Source: Planctomycetota bacterium
Lineage (GTDB): Bacteria; Planctomycetota; UBA8742; UBA2392
DNA: 38,741 bases
Reading direction: 5' to 3'
Assembly: GCA_019186845.1 (NCBI GenBank)
Contig: JABARW010000018.1
Span: 67,180 to 105,920 of the forward strand
Made by a program: the position numbers and the translations under genes. Shown one piece after another: positions 1 through 7,323 of this stretch. The first letter of the stretch is position 1. Each line of letters starts with the position of its first letter. The notes beneath the pieces are model-generated. The model was given only the letters and a program-made list of their open reading frames with translations. It did not search any database and was not told the DNA's origin.

Positions 1-2214
1 CTGCCGCTGCTGGCGCTGGTCATCTGGCTTGACCCGCGTGTGCCCCACTATCAATCGAGTTACGACCCCATCGACTACGCCCGCCTCGCCGAGTGGAGCG
101 CCCACCTGCGCGCCTGGCCCCGCGCCCCGCGCTATGATTTCTTCGCCTTTGACGCCCAGACCGGGGCCACGCGCCCCTCCGAAACTTCCAGCCTCGGCCC
201 ACCCGACTGGCACCAGCGCTACGCCTTTGGCCGCTTCCGCTATGCCCTGGATGTTCAGGTGCGCGGCAACCGCATCCATTACGTGAGCTGGGGCAGCGAC
301 GAGCAGCGCGGCGGCGGGGCCTGGTCAGCCGTGGGTGAAGGCCGCCGCCTGGATGACGGCCGCTGGTTCACCATCTGGTCCTGCCTCGACCTCACGCGCG
401 GCATCTCCAACGGCGGCGGGGCCTGGCTCGAGTTCAGCCAGGACCGCCGGCGCATCTTCGTGCGCTATTATCACGACACGCTGCCCTTTGGCGAATCCGC
501 CGTGGAGGAAGGCGAGGCGGCCCTCTGGCCCTACACTGAAGACCGGCCCCTCGAAGGCCGCGTGCTTACGTACGAGGAAACACGCCAGGCGCCCGAAGGC
601 CGCCCCTACACACTGTGGGGCCGCGTCGTCGACGAAGAGGGCCGCGGCATCGCGGGCGCGGCTGTCAAGCGCAGGGCCCGGGGCGAGATCGAGACTACCA
701 CCGACGCGCGCGGCTTCTTCAAGCTGAGCCTCGAGCGCATCGAGCAGCTCACGCTCGTGGCGGCCGGGAAGCTGGGCTACTTCAACGGAGCCATCACGCT
801 GGACCGCGAAAGCGCGTTCACGGCCGTGGGGCCCGGCGCGCCGAAGTCTCGCGCGGCCCTGGCCACCATCGTGCTGCGCCCCCTCGACCCGCGCGACTAT
901 CGCGAGTACGAGTACGTCTGGCCAAAGCCGCAGCCCCCCGCCACCGAGCCCAATTCGAGCTATGACGCCGGCAAACACCTGCAGTGCGGCAACTGCCACC
1001 GCCAGACCTTCGATGAATGGAAAGTCTCGCGCCACGCCACCATGGCGCGCAACCCGCTGGTGCGCAACGCGTTCGAACAGGACGCCCGCCCCAGCGCCCT
1101 GGCCGCCGGCCAGACACGCGACGACTGCACCCCCTGCCACTCGCCCAGCCTGGCCTCAGCCCTGACGGACTTTCACCTGGCGGGCACCACGCTGCTGGAT
1201 GCCAAGGGCGTCCACCAAGAGGGCAATCACTGCGATTTCTGCCACAAGATCGGTGCCGTTCCCAACCCCGAGAAACCCGGCCTCGCGGGCTCCATCCGCA
1301 TGCACCGGCCCAACTCGGCCGATGAGCGGGTGCCCGGCAACGTGAAGCATGTCTTTGGTCCCCTCCCCGACGTCAGCTACCTGTTCATGGGCGCGAGCTA
1401 CAACCCGCTGTTCCAGACAGGGGCCCTTTGCGCTGGCTGCCACGAGCACACCCTCGATAATGGCATTCTGGGTCAGGGCACCTACAGCGAATGGCGCCAG
1501 ACACGCTTTGCCAGGCCGGGGCCCGACTACCGCGAGTGCCAGTCCTGCCATATGCCGGCCTACACCCTTGATGATGTCAGAGGCGACGACCGCAAGAACC
1601 GCGGCACGGAGATTGCCTCGGCCGGAACGCGCTTCAGGCCCCTGTCCGAGGTTCACAAGCACCGCTTTGCAGGCAGCGAAGATGCCGCGTTCATGCGCGA
1701 GGCCATCGCCATGCACATGGTTACGCGCCGCACGGGAGATTCGCTGCAGGTCACGGTCACGCTTGAGAACAGGGGCGCAGGCCACGCCATTCCCACGGGT
1801 CACGGGCTCAAGCGCCTGCTGCTGGTGGTCGAACCCGTCGGCCCGGGGACTCCCGAGGCCGGCAACCTGCTCCCGCGCGAGGAGTGGCTCGACGGCCAGG
1901 CTCAGGCGGGTGCCGTAATCGGGCGCAAATTCGGCGGGCCTTCGCTGCCCGCCGCGTTGCAGGGCGCCAAGGGGGGCGAGCCGCAATGGTCGGTGCCTTT
2001 CTGGCGCGCCACGGCCCAGGTCCAAGACAGCCGTCTCTGGCCAGACCAGCCTCGCGTCTTTGAATTCACCCTGGCCGGGGCCACGGCCGCACGTGTCAAG
2101 CTCTACCTGCGGCGCGCCTCCCCCGCCCTTTTGGCCGAGCAGGGGGCTGACCTGCGGTCGCGGATGGCCGGTTTTGCCCCCCTCGATCTGCTCATTCACG
2201 AACAGCAGCGCTAG
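1..2214 (+). CDS. Multihaem cytochrome c, 5' partial
   Basis: The frame is open from base 1 and begins with a hydrophobic stretch (LPLLALVIWL), probably the end of a signal anchor, so the true start lies upstream. Five CxxCH haem-binding motifs are visible, encoded at 985-999, 1126-1140, 1231-1245, 1429-1443 and 1537-1551. The spacing and surrounding text resemble the cytochrome c554/c552-like multihaem family, which acts in periplasmic electron transfer. Ahead of the haem domain, roughly bases 604-735 encode a carboxypeptidase regulatory-like beta-sandwich (YTLWGRVVDEEGRGIAGAAV). After the last haem motif there is a beta-rich domain of about 200 residues with no motif I recognise. The electron partner is unknown because nothing upstream is visible. 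Haem binding is clear from sequence; the substrate is not. Confidence 0.88.
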   Translation: MPLLALVIWLDPRVPHYQSSYDPIDYARLAEWSAHLRAWPRAPRYDFFAFDAQTGATRPSETSSLGPPDWHQRYAFGRFRYALDVQVRGNRIHYVSWGSDEQRGGGAWSAVGEGRRLDDGRWFTIWSCLDLTRGISNGGGAWLEFSQDRRRIFVRYYHDTLPFGESAVEEGEAALWPYTEDRPLEGRVLTYEETRQAPEGRPYTLWGRVVDEEGRGIAGAAVKRRARGEIETTTDARGFFKLSLERIEQLTLVAAGKLGYFNGAITLDRESAFTAVGPGAPKSRAALATIVLRPLDPRDYREYEYVWPKPQPPATEPNSSYDAGKHLQCGNCHRQTFDEWKVSRHATMARNPLVRNAFEQDARPSALAAGQTRDDCTPCHSPSLASALTDFHLAGTTLLDAKGVHQEGNHCDFCHKIGAVPNPEKPGLAGSIRMHRPNSADERVPGNVKHVFGPLPDVSYLFMGASYNPLFQTGALCAGCHEHTLDNGILGQGTYSEWRQTRFARPGPDYRECQSCHMPAYTLDDVRGDDRKNRGTEIASAGTRFRPLSEVHKHRFAGSEDAAFMREAIAMHMVTRRTGDSLQVTVTLENRGAGHAIPTGHGLKRLLLVVEPVGPGTPEAGNLLPREEWLDGQAQAGAVIGRKFGGPSLPAALQGAKGGEPQWSVPFWRATAQVQDSRLWPDQPRVFEFTLAGATAARVKLYLRRASPALLAEQGADLRSRMAGFAPLDLLIHEQQR

Positions 2215-2315
2215 CAGTCCGCCCCGGGGCCGAGGTCTTGGGCAACTCCGGCCGCTTCGTCGGCCTGCGCAACTTGCGTTGGGCGCGGGGTTTGCGCCTT
2301 TCCTGCAAATTTCTG

Positions 2316-2402
2316 GCGGTACCTGTGTCCGAAAGTCGCAGCTCCTGAAGGCCGCATTTCGCGGCCCCTCAGGAGAACGCCATGAGCAACCGCAGGTACC
2401 GC
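2316..2402 (+). promoter_or_regulatory. Double-stem RNA leader hiding the Shine-Dalgarno sequence
   Basis: CTCCTGA (2342-2348) pairs with TCAGGAG (2369-2375), and GGCCGC (2350-2355) pairs with GCGGCC (2361-2366) around the loop ATTTC. The Shine-Dalgarno AGGAG (2371-2375) of the gene starting at 2382 is therefore in the 3' arm. Outside this, GCGGTACCTG (2316-2325) is an exact inverted repeat of CAGGTACCGC (2393-2402), extendable by one wobble and one G-C pair. The ATG at 2382 sits in the loop between the two stems, and the outer 3' arm overlaps codons 4-7. There is no T tract, so this is not an intrinsic terminator. Translational control by ligand, temperature or the encoded protein is inferred. 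Confidence 0.7.
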
Positions 2403-2939
2403 ACTGCCGAGCCCCTCGACCTTGAAGCCTCGCGCCAGGCCGAAATTGAGGAAGGGGCCCACGAACTGGTCTTCCGCATCCTCAGCGAGGGCGGCGCCCC
2501 CGCCGAGCGCCTGCGCGCCATGCTGAGCGCCGAGTTCGAGCGTCAGGGCGGCCACCAGATTGACCTGCAGATGGAGGCTTTGATCCTCGTGATCGAGGAA
2601 GCCCGCCTTGATCGCGCGCTCGACATCAAACACAAGCAGGCCCTGCTCGACGCCAAGGGCGACGAGGCGCCCCAGCAGGCCAGGCGCCGCGTCGTCAGCG
2701 CGGCCACGCTGTGCAACGCCTCGCGCCAGCTCACGGCCCTGCGCGCCGAGCGCAACGAGCTGCAGCGGCGCTGCGAAGTCGTGGTGGCCACGGCGATCAT
2801 GCTCAAGGGTCAGGAGCGCGAGCACAAAGAGCGAGGCGAGCCGAACTTTGCCGAGGCGAAGTCAGGCCAGGGAGCCACGCCCGTGGCGGAGGCTGTTTTC
2901 GCGACCGGGGTCAAGGGCGCGACGGCCGACGTCGCGTAA
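2382..2939 (+). CDS. Unknown helical protein, 185 aa
   Basis: I do not recognise the family. The protein is strongly helical and charged, with Glu/Arg/Ala/Leu-rich heptad-like runs over residues 10-150, including LQMEALILVIEEARLDRALD and a likely coiled coil around TALRAERNELQRRCE. It has no signal peptide or membrane segment, so it is probably cytoplasmic. The last 30 residues are Gly/Ala-rich and probably disordered. The start is fixed by AGGAG at 2371-2375, six bases before ATG. That ribosome binding site lies in the stem described for 2316-2402, so expression is probably controlled at translation. The gene stands alone between the cytochrome and a separately promoted barrel gene. An RNA-binding or self-regulating role is possible, but only from context. 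Confidence 0.75.
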   Translation: MSNRRYRTAEPLDLEASRQAEIEEGAHELVFRILSEGGAPAERLRAMLSAEFERQGGHQIDLQMEALILVIEEARLDRALDIKHKQALLDAKGDEAPQQARRRVVSAATLCNASRQLTALRAERNELQRRCEVVVATAIMLKGQEREHKERGEPNFAEAKSGQGATPVAEAVFATGVKGATADVA

Positions 2940-3064
2940 GCCCAAGCTGGCAGAACCCGGAGTTCTTTGACAACTGAGGGGTGCGGGCTTGCCAAGCGCG
3001 GCCATTGTTCTGCCGTTGAGGCCTCGCCCGAACCACGAAACAGAAACCCCGCCCCCGACACCGC

Positions 3065-3092
3065 TTGATTCCCCCACCTTTGCCCCTAGACT
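3065..3092 (+). promoter_or_regulatory. Sigma70-type promoter for the 3126 gene
   Basis: TTGATT (3065-3070), a 16-bp spacer and TAGACT (3087-3092) place transcription start near 3099, giving a leader of about 27 nt before the ATG at 3126. Confidence 0.5.
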
Positions 3093-3125
3093 GCCTCGCT
3101 TTCACGGCCGGGCGCAAGAGGGACG

Positions 3126-4088
3126 ATGACACGCCTTTTTCTGATAATTCTGGCTCTTGGCGCCTGCTCCGCTCTGAGCGCGCGCGAGCTCGATTTATCC
3201 CGGCTCACCCTCACCGACCCCAAGCCCCAACCCCGTGATGCCTGGCCCGCCTTCGAAATCCGGCGCGGCGGCGGCGAACCGGCACGCCACGACAGCGAAA
3301 CGCCCAAGTTTCGCGAAGTCGGCGTCAAGGAAATCGGTGTCACCTGGGCCGTCTTCTATACGACGCGCAGCTACAGCATCACCGACGTTCGCGGCCTTGA
3401 TAACTCCTGGAGTTCCTCCTGGGCCAAGAGCTTCGACTTTCTGGGGCTGGGGGCCCAGGCCAGCATTGAGTACCGCTTCCGGCCCGAGTGGCGCATGAAC
3501 TTCACGCCCCGCGTGGACATCGCCTTTGGTATTCACAACCAGCCTCGCCACCACACCCATGAACTGCAGGTGCTGCCGTTCACGCGCAACTATCTGGGGG
3601 CGGACGACCAGCAGAAGATGAGCATCAATCTGCGCTTTGAATATGCCGTGCGCTGGCGGTACTTGTGGTTTGTGCAGGAAGTGCAGGGTTTCTTCGCCTT
3701 CCGGCGCACGGAAATAAGGGCCTACGACACGGACTACCAGGACGATCAGCTCGGCACGCTGGATCGCATCAAGGACCGCGACCGCGTGGACTGGGACCAG
3801 TTCATCACGTTTGGCACAGGCACCGGCATTGGCTTTGAGTGGTTCTTTCTTGATGAGGCCTATCGCATCGTGACGCTGATGCTCTGGCGCCCTTTCAATA
3901 ACGTGAGTTATCGCGGCGCCGGCGGCATGACCAACGGGCTGGAGTTCATCTTGCGCTCAAGCACGTTCGAGATCTCGGACCAGCTCGGCATTTACTTTGA
4001 GGCGTCGTTTCAGCTTTACCTGCCAACGAACCGGGAGTTCAGCATGATCTACAACTCCCAGTTCAGCCTTGGGGTCAGGTTTAGATAA
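3126..4088 (+). CDS. Exported beta-rich protein, probable outer-membrane barrel
   Basis: The 320-residue product starts with a hydrophobic signal (MTRLFLIILALGACSALSA). LGAC could be a lipobox, with cleavage before Cys14, or signal peptidase I could cut after LSA. The mature part alternates aromatic and polar residues in strand-like segments (for example EYRFRPEWRMNFTPRVDIAF and LRFEYAVRWRYLWFVQEVQG). It ends in YNSQFSLGVRFR, close to the aromatic C-terminal strand of outer-membrane proteins. These points suggest a beta barrel of about 12 strands. The specific family and any transported substrate are not recognisable. The gene has its own promoter (3065-3092) and is probably monocistronic, since a new promoter-like sequence lies just after its stop. 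Confidence 0.75.
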   Translation: MTRLFLIILALGACSALSARELDLSRLTLTDPKPQPRDAWPAFEIRRGGGEPARHDSETPKFREVGVKEIGVTWAVFYTTRSYSITDVRGLDNSWSSSWAKSFDFLGLGAQASIEYRFRPEWRMNFTPRVDIAFGIHNQPRHHTHELQVLPFTRNYLGADDQQKMSINLRFEYAVRWRYLWFVQEVQGFFAFRRTEIRAYDTDYQDDQLGTLDRIKDRDRVDWDQFITFGTGTGIGFEWFFLDEAYRIVTLMLWRPFNNVSYRGAGGMTNGLEFILRSSTFEISDQLGIYFEASFQLYLPTNREFSMIYNSQFSLGVRFR

Positions 4089-4154
4089 TCTGCTTCTTTT
4101 ATTGTTTTTATGTTTCGCGCCAATGCTACCATGGCCGGCGAAGGAGCCCTGGCC

Positions 4155-4397
4155 ATGAGCGCGCGACACTTCTACCTGATTCTGGCAAACGACGGTGAAC
4201 CCCGCATGAGGCTGGCGCTTCCGGCCACGGAGGCCACCCGCCTGTCGAGCGTGCTGCCACCGGTCGTCATGGGGCTGCTGTCGGCTTCGGGCATCAGCGT
4301 CACGGGTCTGGAGCACATGGCCTCGCAGGACCTCAGCCCGCGCGAGCTGCTGCACATTCAGTCCAAGGGGCGGCAGCTCACGGCCTGGCTGGCCTGA
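4155..4397 (+). CDS. Small unknown protein, 80 aa
   Basis: I chose the ATG at 4155 because AAGGAG (4140-4145) lies nine bases upstream; an in-frame ATG at 4110 has no such site. A -10-like TACCAT (4128-4133) with a poorer TTGTTT (4103-4108, 19-bp spacer) would start transcription near 4140, just ahead of the ribosome binding site. The product begins MSARHFYLILANDGEPRMRL, looks like a mixed alpha/beta cytoplasmic protein, and has no membrane segment or recognised motif. It lies 45 bp before the RACo-like gene, which seems to have its own promoter, so a shared function is not implied. Confidence 0.65.
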   Translation: MSARHFYLILANDGEPRMRLALPATEATRLSSVLPPVVMGLLSASGISVTGLEHMASQDLSPRELLHIQSKGRQLTAWLA

Positions 4398-4407
4398 ACG
4401 CCAACGC

Positions 4408-4436
4408 CTGTCTGCTCCGCGCGCAAAAGCTAGCAT
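4408..4436 (+). promoter_or_regulatory. Candidate promoter giving a leaderless mRNA for the 4443 gene
   Basis: CTGTCT (4408-4413), a 17-bp spacer and TAGCAT (4431-4436) end six bases before the ATG at 4443. Transcription would start at or within the start codon. No Shine-Dalgarno sequence precedes this ATG. The -35 match is weak. Confidence 0.45.
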
Positions 4437-4442
4437 CCCGCC

Positions 4443-6104
4443 ATGCGCGGATTTCGCGTCTGGTTCAAAAATGCCGATAAGGTCGTCAACGCCTCGCCGG
4501 GCGAGAATCTGCTGCGTCTGGCGCAGCGCGTTGGGGTGCACATTGACAGTTCCTGCGGCGGCAACGGCTCCTGCAAGCAGTGCCGTGTGCGCGTCTGCAA
4601 GGGCCCCTTCCCCGAGAAGATGATGGCCTCAGACCCCGCGCGCCTCGTGGATGCCTCCACGGGCGCGCCGGTGGCCCCCCATGAAATGGTCGGCGGCGAG
4701 GGCCTGCACCTGGCCTGCCGAGGCTGCGTCATGGGCGACCTCGTGATCGAGGCCATGCCGCGCGTCAGCCAGGCGCGCACGCTGGTGCGCAAGCAGCTCA
4801 AGGGCCGGAAAATCAGCGTCGACCGTCCGGACCTGCCGCGCGGCTCTCCCGTTGCCGCCGTGGACATGGGCAGCACCACGCTGGCGGGCTATCTCGTCGA
4901 TCTGGACTCAGGCGAGATCGTGGCCCAGGCCTCGCGCGAGAACAGCCAGATTCCCTTTGGCGGCGACATTCTCACCCGCGTTTCCCATACCGAGCGCTAC
5001 CAGGATGGCGCCAGCCTTCTCAAGCGGCTGGCGCGCGAAGACGTCAACGCGGTGCTTGAACTCCTGGCGCGCCAGGCCGGCAAACGCACGATTGCCAGCG
5101 TGGCCCTGTGCGGCAACAGCGTGATTCAGTCCCTGTTCATGGGCTGGGATGTCCTGCGCCTGGGCAGCCACCCCTTTGAGCCTGAAAGCGTTCAGCCGCA
5201 GCTGCTCAAGGGCTGTGATCTTGACCTGTCAAGCGTTTCTGACGCCGAGGTTTACGTGTTCCCCCTCGAAGCGGGCTTCATCGGGGGCGACAACGTGGCG
5301 GCGATTCTGGCCGAAGGCCTGGACGCATTCGACGGTCTGGCCATGCTCATGGACATCGGCACCAACGCCGAGATCGTGTGCGGCGGGCGCGGAAAACTGC
5401 TGGTGGGCTCGACTCCGACGGGCCCGGCCTTTGAGGGCGGGCAGATGCAATTTGGCATGCGCGCATCGCGCGGCGCCATTGACAGCGTGCAGTGGGTGCC
5501 GGACAAAACACGCACGGTGCTGACCACCATCGGCAATCAGACGCCCGTGGGCATCTGCGGAAGCGGTATCATTGACTGCCTGGCCTCCCTGTGGCGCGCG
5601 GGCATGTGCGACCAGGACGGCAAGCTGCTTGAGGGCCGCTTCGTGCGCGAGAACGCCCAGGGCATGCGCGAAGTCCTGCTCGTAGGCCCCAGGGCCGAGG
5701 CGGTCAGCCCCGACGGCGTCATCTTTCTGGCCAACCAGGACATCGTGTTCACGCAAAAGGACGTGCGCGAGCTGCAGCTGGCCAAGGCCGCGCTGGCCAC
5801 GGGCGAGGAACTCATGCTCAAGAAGTTCGGGCGCGAACCCGACAAGGTCATTCTCGCGGGCGGCTTTGGCAGCTACCTGGACGTCGAAAGCGCGATTGCC
5901 ATTGGCCTGATCCCCGACATGCCGCGCGAGAGAATCGAGGTGGCCGGCAACAGCGCGGGTCTCGGCGCATGCATGGTCGCGGCTTCGCTTAGCGCGCGCA
6001 CGCGCGCCGAGAAAATCGCGCGCAGCACAGTGCATGTGCCGCTGCCCGACGAGCCGGAGTTCCAGGACCTGCTCCTCAAGCACATTGCATTGCCCGCCCG
6101 GTAG
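4443..6104 (+). CDS. RACo-like [2Fe-2S]/ASKHA ATPase (corrinoid activator family)
   Basis: The 553-residue protein has an N-terminal plant-type [2Fe-2S] domain with C38-x5-C44-x2-C47 and a later Cys at 92. An ASKHA-fold ATPase follows, with phosphate-loop strands AAVDMGSTTLAGYLVDL, MLMDIGTNAEIVCGG and GICGSGIIDCLASL, and the adenosine motif VILAGGFGSYLDVESAIAIG. This architecture matches reductive activators of corrinoid proteins (RACo/RamA-like), which use ATP hydrolysis to push an electron to inactive Co(II) cobalamin. No corrinoid protein or methyltransferase is encoded in the window, so its partner must lie elsewhere or it may serve another low-potential acceptor. It is probably cytoplasmic. 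The likely promoter (TAGCAT 4431-4436) implies a leaderless transcript. The family assignment is firm; the physiological substrate is unknown. Confidence 0.87.
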   Translation: MRGFRVWFKNADKVVNASPGENLLRLAQRVGVHIDSSCGGNGSCKQCRVRVCKGPFPEKMMASDPARLVDASTGAPVAPHEMVGGEGLHLACRGCVMGDLVIEAMPRVSQARTLVRKQLKGRKISVDRPDLPRGSPVAAVDMGSTTLAGYLVDLDSGEIVAQASRENSQIPFGGDILTRVSHTERYQDGASLLKRLAREDVNAVLELLARQAGKRTIASVALCGNSVIQSLFMGWDVLRLGSHPFEPESVQPQLLKGCDLDLSSVSDAEVYVFPLEAGFIGGDNVAAILAEGLDAFDGLAMLMDIGTNAEIVCGGRGKLLVGSTPTGPAFEGGQMQFGMRASRGAIDSVQWVPDKTRTVLTTIGNQTPVGICGSGIIDCLASLWRAGMCDQDGKLLEGRFVRENAQGMREVLLVGPRAEAVSPDGVIFLANQDIVFTQKDVRELQLAKAALATGEELMLKKFGREPDKVILAGGFGSYLDVESAIAIGLIPDMPRERIEVAGNSAGLGACMVAASLSARTRAEKIARSTVHVPLPDEPEFQDLLLKHIALPAR

Positions 6105-6116
6105 TCATCGGCGCCC

Positions 6117-6201
6117 GCCGGCAAAGCCGGCCTTGGGGCTGAGACAGGGTCGAGTTGGCGTCTTTCGTGCCGGATTGTCCGGCCCCCTCGTGACCGGGGG
6201 G
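6117..6201 (+). other. Three tandem stem-loops between two genes
   Basis: GCCGGC-AAA-GCCGGC (6117-6131), GCCGGA-TTG-TCCGGC (6169-6183) and CCCCC-tcgtgac-CGGGGG (about 6183-6201) lie in the 120-bp gap after the RACo-like gene. None is followed by a clear T tract, so they may be weak terminators or mRNA-protecting stems. The third overlaps the candidate rsmA -35. Confidence 0.4.
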
Positions 6202-6218
6202 GCTCTGATTGCTAAACA
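6190..6218 (+). promoter_or_regulatory. Candidate promoter giving a leaderless rsmA mRNA
   Basis: GTGACC (6190-6195), 17 bp and TAAACA (6213-6218) end six bases before the GTG start at 6225. No Shine-Dalgarno sequence is present, the same arrangement as at 4408-4436 and 34835-34863. Confidence 0.45.
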
Positions 6219-6224
6219 GTCGCC

Positions 6225-7262
6225 GTGCAAAGACTCGCCGAAATCAGAGCCGCGCTCGCCAGCCACGGCATCCGCCCCCACAAGCGCATGGGCCAGAACT
6301 TTCTGGTCGATACGAACATGCTGCGGGCCATCGTGCGCGACGCCGAGGTGGACCTGGGCGACTGCGTGCTCGAAGTCGGGCCGGGTTCGGCGGGCCTGAC
6401 GCAGGCTTTGGCCGATGAGGCGGGGCTGGTGGTCGCCCTGGAGCTTGATCGCGGCATGTTTGACGTGGCCCGCGAGTTTCTTGCCTTGCGCGAGAATGTC
6501 GTGCTGCTGCAGGGAGATGCCCTGACGGCCGAGGGCCGCCTCCATCAGGCACTCGAGGGTCTGCTTCACGCCTACCTCAGCCACGGGCTGTTTCACGTCG
6601 AGGAGTCGGACTTTGAGCGCAGCGTCGTGCCGGCCGCCCGGCCTCCTAGGCTGGGGCGACTCAAGTGCGTCTCCAATCTGCCCTATAACGCCGCAGGTCC
6701 CATCATCATGGCCCTGCTCGAAAGCGCCCTGCCTTTTGAGCGCCTGGTCGTGATGGTCCAGTATGAAGTCGGAGAAAAACTCTGCGCTCGCCCGGGCAAC
6801 GCGGCCTACGGCATTCTTTCGCTGCTGCGCGCCCAGTTCGCAGACGCCCGCATCATCCGCAAGGTGCCCGCCTCCGTGTTCTGGCCGCGCCCCACCGTGG
6901 CCAGCGCTTTGGTTGAACTGCGGCCGGCCCGCCGCCCGGACTCCGCGGCCTACGCCCGCCTGCGCCAGCTGGTGCATGTGTTCTTCACGCACCGGCGCAA
7001 GCGCGCGGCTAACGCGCTGGGCAACGCGCTGGGCGTGAATGCAAAGCAGGCCGAGGCTTGGATTGTTGCCGCCGGCGGCAACCCCGGCTTGCGTCCGGAC
7101 GAACTCGACTATGCCGTGCTCCAGAAGCTGGCGGATATGGGCGAAGTCGCCCGCCGCGCCCACGACATCGTTCACGAGGCCGACCTGCGCGCCCGCCTCA
7201 AGGCTGAGCGGGCGGCCAGGCGTGCCGGCTGGCGCAAGCCGCGCAGTGATGAAGAAGAGTAA
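6225..7262 (+). CDS. rsmA: 16S rRNA dimethyladenosine transferase RsmA (KsgA)
   Basis: This SAM-dependent enzyme dimethylates two adjacent adenines in helix 45 near the 3' end of 16S rRNA, a late step of 30S assembly. Visible motifs are the N-terminal HKRMGQNFLVD, the SAM loop VLEVGPGSAGLTQALA, the acidic end of strand 2 (VVALELDRGMF), the QGDAL motif, and the catalytic NLPY at residues 151-154. The C-terminal helical domain follows with FWPRPTVASALV. At 345 residues it is longer than typical enzymes of about 270. Most of the excess is an insert of about 35-40 residues between QGDAL and NLPY, plus a basic C-terminal tail. The GTG at 6225 is chosen because it places the conserved N terminus correctly; no ribosome binding site is visible. 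Confidence 0.93.
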   Translation: MQRLAEIRAALASHGIRPHKRMGQNFLVDTNMLRAIVRDAEVDLGDCVLEVGPGSAGLTQALADEAGLVVALELDRGMFDVAREFLALRENVVLLQGDALTAEGRLHQALEGLLHAYLSHGLFHVEESDFERSVVPAARPPRLGRLKCVSNLPYNAAGPIIMALLESALPFERLVVMVQYEVGEKLCARPGNAAYGILSLLRAQFADARIIRKVPASVFWPRPTVASALVELRPARRPDSAAYARLRQLVHVFFTHRRKRAANALGNALGVNAKQAEAWIVAAGGNPGLRPDELDYAVLQKLADMGEVARRAHDIVHEADLRARLKAERAARRAGWRKPRSDEEE

Positions 7263-7323
7263 GCGTTGACATTCAACGTCACGGCTTGAAAAATCGGCGG
7301 CCAACCACTGCTGGAACACTCAC

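Noticed and set aside
325..2199. Long minus-strand open frames opposite the cytochrome gene (325-1140, 1156-2199)
   Set aside because: They mirror a gene with clear haem motifs; high-GC antisense frames are expected, and their translations show no domain or signal.
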